Assembly (NCBI GenBank): GCA_032622095.1 | Contig: CP136063.1 | Span: forward strand, 12,565,814 to 12,629,813 | Source of the DNA: Siphonodentalium dalli | Taxonomy: Eukaryota; Mollusca; Scaphopoda; Gadilida; Siphonodentaliidae | Length of the DNA stretch: 64,000 bases | Direction of reading: 5' to 3' | Shown here: in pieces, positions 58,490-64,000 of the stretch | How the letters are laid out: each line of letters begins with the position of its first letter | Position numbering within the stretch: the first letter of the stretch is position 1 | Made by a program: the position numbers and the translations under genes | The notes under the pieces: generated by a model | Seen by the model: the letters and a program-made list of their open reading frames with translations, nothing else | The model's database searches: none | What the model was told of the DNA's origin: nothing

Positions 58490-60600
58490 ACAGGTCACCC
58501 GGTCAATTAGTTGAGAAACCAGGGCCATAACTTATAGTAATTCTTACAATGACTTCTTCCACAAAAATTGGGCCAAATAGCTTATATTTGGTACTGAGGG
58601 ACCTTGGGTGACTGGGAATCAGATTTGTTCAAATTGGGTCACTGGGTCAATTAGGGGCAGAGCCAGGGACATAACTCTAAAAACCAAAAAATTACATTTT
58701 TGCATTTTGATCATATTTGGGGGTGGATGTTCCCTAGGTGACTGTCATTAATATTTGTTCAAATGAGGTCACTGTGTCAAACAGTTGCGAAAACCAGGGC
58801 CATAACTATATTCCTCCTAGGTAATTCTTATAACGACTTCTTGACAATAACCATTAAGCCGATTTAGTTTATATTTGGTATGTGGGGTCATTGAATGACT
58901 GGGGTTCAGATTTGTTCAAATGGGGTCACTGGGTCAAATAGTGGTGGAGCCAGGGCCATAATTCCCCAAAAAATATTAAAAAAATTCAGGAAATTCCGGA
59001 ATTCAGTGACGCTATCCTACACAGCAGGCTAGCATAACCAAATACACCCTCTGAGAACCTTATTCCGCTTAGGCCTCATCTTCTGGGAAGTATCTAGAGT
59101 CTCAAGATCTCATTCTGCTTAGGCCTCATCTTCTGGGAAGTATCTATAGTATCAAATTTACATTGTTGTTAGTTAAATTTCCCTTCTAGGAAGTTTCTGT
59201 ATCCCTTAATTTGCAGAAGATAAAATTCATGATTGAGGTGCCCAATGGGTGAACATCACCAATTTCAACTGCGGAACTTCAATCTTATTCTACCGGTAGG
59301 TCTTCCATAGCAGTTGAGGGCCTTATCAGAATGAGGTCCCCAGAGGGTGAATTTAGTGATACCAGCCCGCTGTGCAGGATAGCCTCACTAAATTCACCCT
59401 CTGGGTACCTCATTCTGCAAATAACAGACAGACTATTTCAAAGCTTGATTCAAGGCTAGCATCACCAAATTCACCATTTGGGGACCTCATTCTGCTTAGG
59501 CCTCATCTTCTGGGAAGTATCTATACTAGTAGTATCAAATTTACATTGTTGTTAGTTAAATTTCCCTTCTAGGAAGTTTCTATATCCCCTAATTTGCAGA
59601 AGATAAAATTCATAATTGAGGGGCCCAATGGGTGAACATCGCCAACTTCAACTGGGGAAATTTAATTTTATTCTAGGTCTTCCATAGCAGTTGAGGACTT
59701 TATCAGAATGAGTTCCCCAGAGGGTGAATTTAGCGTCACTAAATTCACCCTCTGGGGACCTCACTCTGCAAATGACAGACACACTATCACACTATTTCAA
59801 GGCTTGTTGTATAATACATTGTGTTGCTTGAGGACAGGCATACACAATGTAGGAACAGACACGCTTTTTGTGATGCTATCCGGCACAGTAGGCTAGCATC
59901 ACCAAATTCACCCTCTGACGACCTCATTCTGCTTAGGCCTCATATTCTGGGAAGTATCTATAGTATCAAATTTACATTGTTGTTAGTTAAATTTCCCTTC
60001 TAGGAAGGTTCTATATCCCCTAATTTGCAGAAGATAAAATTCATAAATGAGGTGCCCAATGGGTGAATATCACCAACTTCAACTGGGGAACTTAATTTTT
60101 ATCCTTATCAGATTTGTGAAAATGGGATCACAAAGTCAAATAAGGGCAGAGCAAGAGACTTAACTATTTCACTTCATAGTAATTCTTAAAATATGTTTGC
60201 AAGAACTAGTTGGCTTATATACTAGTAGAATGGAATGTTCTTCCTTGACTGCAATTCAGATTTTTTTAATGGGGTCACCTGGTCAAATAGGGGCCAAGCG
60301 AAGGACAGTTTCCCTCTTAATATGCTTCCTTCACAAGCACCATCAGGTCTATTGACTGATATTTATGATATGTACCGGTATGAAGGGTTCTTTGGTGTCT
60401 GGGATTCAAATTTATTCAGATGGGGTCACCAGGTTAAAAGGGTGGGACCAGGGACATAACTATATGTCTCTATAGTAATTCTTAAAATGTCTTTTCAAGG
60501 GATTTTGGACTATTTAGCTTACATATAGTATGGAGGAATCAGGAAGATCCTTTAGTGACTGAGATACAGATTTGTTAAATTGAGGTCAACCTGTCAAGAA
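58490..60600. repeat. Diverged tandem repeat, split by a second tandem repeat
   Basis: Units of ~170-200 bp with GGGTCACTGGGTCAA(A/T)TAG and CAGGG(C/A)CATAACT occur at 58490-58980 and 60110-60600. Between them a ~430-bp unit is repeated about 2.5 times (starts near 59030, 59455, 59892: GCTAGCATCACCAAATTCAC, TCATCTTCTGGGAAGTATCT, CTTCTAGGAAGTTTCT). A tight palindrome lies at 59707-59765. No gene. Confidence 0.8.
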
Positions 60601-60609
60601 ATGGCAGTC

Positions 60610-63590
60610 TATGGGGAGTTAACACTTTTGTGTCCAATAAAATCATAGAAATACCAAATTCATTAAAACTTCTACCTTGGAACCACCTGACTGATTGGTC
60701 TGACATACATGTACATGTATTGTGTTTTGGTCCATGGATAATTGGGCTTCAAACATGTTTAAATGGTTTTAGAAAAAGGCACTTGTGAGATTGGAAATTT
60801 CCAACAATTGAGAAAGTTTGAGGTGTCGGTTGTGAAATTCCAACATAAGACTTGTTAACAGCAATACAGGTACTAGTACATGTACATGTACAGTACAGTC
60901 CAGATCTGCACAATGCCAATGCTACATCTTCTTCATCTTTCTCTAGTTTTTGTCCATGTCAAAATGACTTCTCTTTCATATACTGATATCAGTATCATAC
61001 ATGTACATCTATGTACATGTATTATCTGATTACAATAATGTACATGCACCTTAAGGCTTAACATGTACCGGTATAAACTAGTATTCATCAGAATGACACA
61101 TCCAGAATTTGAGAGGTGCCTGTCATGCTTTAATGTACATGTATCTCTTAACTTTGTCAGGGCTCTTGAATCGTCTTGATATACCGGTACCAGTAAATGA
61201 ATATTTAGATGGAATATTCATAAGGTTCCTCATGATCCAGTACCATGCGTACACAACACCACCTTCTCTTTGGTATTTCAGATATTATTACCAGTATATA
61301 CGAATCCAGTGCACTGTTGTCTCTGAAGAAAGAATAACTGGCAGATCTTTTAGCAGATAAGTATATAAGTTACATGTATAAGGTATACCAAGTACAATAG
61401 ACATGAAGAGTTTGGAATCTAAATACCGGTATATTACTTTGAAATAGTTTTCTTGGTGGGGCTCCCCGCTGGGATTTCACATCATTACGGGTATATGTAT
61501 ATAAATGTATTCACACTGGCACACAACATAATCATACAATCTCAGTATGTAATGTACATATAGTAGTACTCCCTATCGTACATGGCTATAAATTCTCACT
61601 CACCTACAGATATGTCAGGTTGACTTGTGTGTACTGGTACTAGTATATTTACAGATATTGCAACAGTAAACATTCAGATATTCTGTGCTTGGATCCCCAA
61701 CAGGTGGGTAAGACATGGTACCTCTAATTGTGGATTCTTCTGCTATAGGGCATCCCCCCCTCTACTCACATAATGTGGGTCACACAAAGCTATGGGAAAT
61801 TAGGCTTAGGAAATTAACATACATGTAGGCTTAGCCTTTTAATATGAGGTATAACAATGAAATTTGGTATGGATGTTTAATACTATGAGGACATTCAATT
61901 GAGGGTTCCATTGTTTTGTTCGGCTTTTTCATCATTGTTTTGTTTGACTTTTTTCATTCTAGAGTTATTCATCTTTGTTTATCTGGAAATATTGGCATGT
62001 GGTCCACTGAGCTTTTCGCAGTTATCGCCATTTACACCTAGAATAGCAGACAGTCCGTCTGTAAGTATTCGGCCTAATTTGAATTTCACAAAGAAAAATG
62101 TAATGAGATCACTACACACATTACCATAATATGTAAAAGTATGCATACAGTTTCTGCAGGGGAGTGTCATTTTCTGGGCACGTACATCGAATGTCGGGTG
62201 GGTCACCGTGGGTGGGTAGTCGATTGGGACCAACAAAGGGATATTATAAGTATAATAATTATATAATTAATTATTCCCTGCCCAGACAGTATCCTGCTTT
62301 CCGGCGTTGATTTGATCAGGAAATTACAATATACCGGTATCTCACAACTGGAACAGCCTTCACGTCATTTGAAAATAATTTTGACAGTTGGACGTTCGAT
62401 TATATTTTAATGTTGAGTCTTATTGTCTCTCCTAAACATAGAATCACATGTACATGTTGTAGTATTACCTCAAGTGTGTCCCTTAATTCAGAATTAGTCT
62501 CACAGCCTCATTTTAAATTAGGGAGAAAGGGGAGTAATTCAATATTTTCCACAACTCAAATATTTTTTCCTGCAAGTCTTTTTCAGTATTTTTGTAACGA
62601 GTTTGGCTTAAAACACCTTAGAATGTCAATATTAACATAATTAGCATCATGATCAGACAAACAGTAGCATGTAGCCCATACCAATGGATTGAATTTTTAA
62701 ATCCAAGATGACCAGTTCTCATTTACAATTTTACATGTCAAAGTTAATATCCATGACAAATACTGGTAGTATGCACAGAAATTCATATAGCTGTTTACAG
62801 TGAATTTCCAGCCCACCCCCCCCCAAACCACACCCCTTCCGCCACAAATCTCAGTGTTAAAATGGGGGTGGGTGTCCAAAAAAAAACTACCGAAAATGGA
62901 CAAAATTTTATGATTTATCAAATTTAATTTATTTATTAATCTGTTAAACTATACATGTATCTGGTACCAAGTACATAAACTTATCTCGTTGTAATGTGCT
63001 AAGAAAACTACTAGTACTGTTGTGCTATTAAAGTCAGTACTGTCTGTTTTTTGATTATATTGCAATATGTTCGTCTTGTACCTCACCCTACATGTACACT
63101 GTACCAGGTAATGTACCATGTTAAAAGTTGAATTTTTTAATGTTCATGTCAGAGATAATATTACATAACTACATGTCCATGATCGTGCATGCTGTTTTTG
63201 TTACATTTTATTCATTGTGAATGTTGTCATACTTTCTATTGGGTGATACTTTCGGGTAGTCACTTTTATATTTTCAACAATTTAAGCTATCTTGGGTAAG
63301 TGAAACTTTGAATGAGTGCTTTGACATACCGGTAACTTATTTGGTGAAATTGCCGGTGACACGGAAGTAGAGCAACTGCGAATCGACATATTTTCTTGCA
63401 TACAATGCATTAATCAAAATTGCACACCCTCTCGTTATTAAACAAGTATGACCATTTTGGAATATAATTATTCCCGTATTCCCGTATATTGTAAGTTGTA
63501 ACACTTCATGAACATGTACCATACTTGGCCGCAGGCATACCGTAGTACATGTCCACATTTGTTTACTGTCGAACACATGTTCGGGTCAAC
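60610..63590. other. Gene-free stretch
   Basis: No coding motif. TACATGTA / ACCGGTA palindromes continue (60709, 60872-60890, 61005-61020, 61184). A C run lies at 62816-62824. Open frames at 61109, 61899 and 62410 have no recognisable domains. Confidence 0.5.
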
Positions 63591-63771
63591 GCGTGACCCG
63601 AATTCTGCGCTTCTGATTGGCCAGAGGCACTTGCGAGTCAAATGACGTCGCTATCGTAAACATTGGAGTAATCGTAGTGTTGGAATCTGTACGTCTGCTC
63701 TGCCGCTGCTACGCTAGCCAAAAATATATTATTTCATCGTTGCTGGCAACAATTTTCTTTAATTAGTAAGT
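63590..63771 (+). promoter_or_regulatory. Possible promoter and first exon with splice donor
   Basis: An inverted CCAAT box (CTGATTGGCC, ~63613) is followed by ATGACGTCG (~63642) in a CG-containing stretch. Then comes TTA|GTAAGT at 63766-63771, a consensus 5' splice site. This would fit a gene reading to the right with a non-coding first exon. No further exon is recognised before the window ends. Confidence 0.25.
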
Positions 63772-64000
63772 TTTTAAATTATAATGATCGATTGATTACA
63801 ATTGTTGGCCATATAAGTAACATTATTTATGCCAATGTTATGTATTTGTGGATAAATGCGAATCGACATCAGCCTCAGGTGGCACTGGCACCACCAAAAC
63901 ACCAACTTCTTCCCCATTTTCATGATTTTGATTTATAGTTTTTATACGTGAGTCCAGACACTTTCAAAGTTCTAGTTTCAAGTTTCAATATCGAGAATAT

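Overview
The window reads as accessory, repeat-rich nuclear DNA of a multicellular animal. Long intergenic stretches, spliced-exon traces, C2H2 zinc-finger arrays and many kinds of retro- and DNA transposon make a prokaryote or virus impossible. A marine invertebrate, perhaps a lophotrochozoan such as a mollusc, is my best guess. It rests on the style of the finger arrays and on the abundance of TACATGTA / TACCGGTA / TACTAGTA palindromes in the right third. It is a weak inference. I see no rRNA, tRNA or CRISPR array. I see no host gene that I can name apart from the zinc-finger family.

Three paralogous C2H2 arrays on the minus strand organise the window. ZNF1 (205-1362) and ZNF2 (31043-32212) have ATG starts and intact finger frames. 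ZNF3 (about 46269-47791) is broken by a nonsense codon, an 8-bp duplication and terminal stops. All share an N-terminus of the type MG(D/E)..LNVHET and related 5' flanks. The flank of ZNF1 and ZNF2 also contains the tail of a second open frame. A fourth copy of the flank, without fingers, lies at 15195-16165.

Most of the rest is mobile DNA. At 3666-8769 a 5.1-kb DNA transposon with ~160-bp inverted ends carries a decayed multidomain protein with nuclease-like ADDTD and GCDT motifs and a C-terminal CXC domain. It resembles Academ-type elements. A diverged relative lies at 27500-29620 (minus). At 9640-11990 there is a tyrosine-recombinase (DIRS/Ngaro-like) retroelement with RNase H, recombinase and SGNH hydrolase. 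At 12015-13760 (minus) is the 5' half of a non-LTR retrotransposon whose nearly intact relative sits at 53646-57300. At 16237-24293 a possible 8-kb element with inverted ends contains a zinc-finger exon remnant, a mini-element with 41-bp perfect ends and a 3.2-kb foldback element with an 8-bp target duplication. At 24361-26650 there is another non-LTR remnant with an ORF1-like part. RT C-terminal zinc-finger fragments lie at 41190 and 43221.

Tandem DNA is prominent. A ~4-kb satellite of ~19-bp units (32842-36807) abuts the ZNF2 upstream region. Minisatellites lie at 20520-21800, 30741-31036, 39180-39320 and 46095-46275. Diverged arrays lie at 37.7-39.15 kb and 58.5-60.6 kb. Several MITE families (TTAA-flanked ~525-600 bp; ACCGCGGTAT-rich; GTACCC..GGACAAAAC) are scattered through the window. 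From about 57.3 kb to the right edge I find only repeats, apart from a possible promoter and first exon near 63.6 kb.

Functionally, the zinc-finger genes are presumably sequence-specific DNA-binding regulators that diversify by finger duplication. Their neighbourhood is an archive of transposon insertions. No operon-like cooperation between genes is visible.
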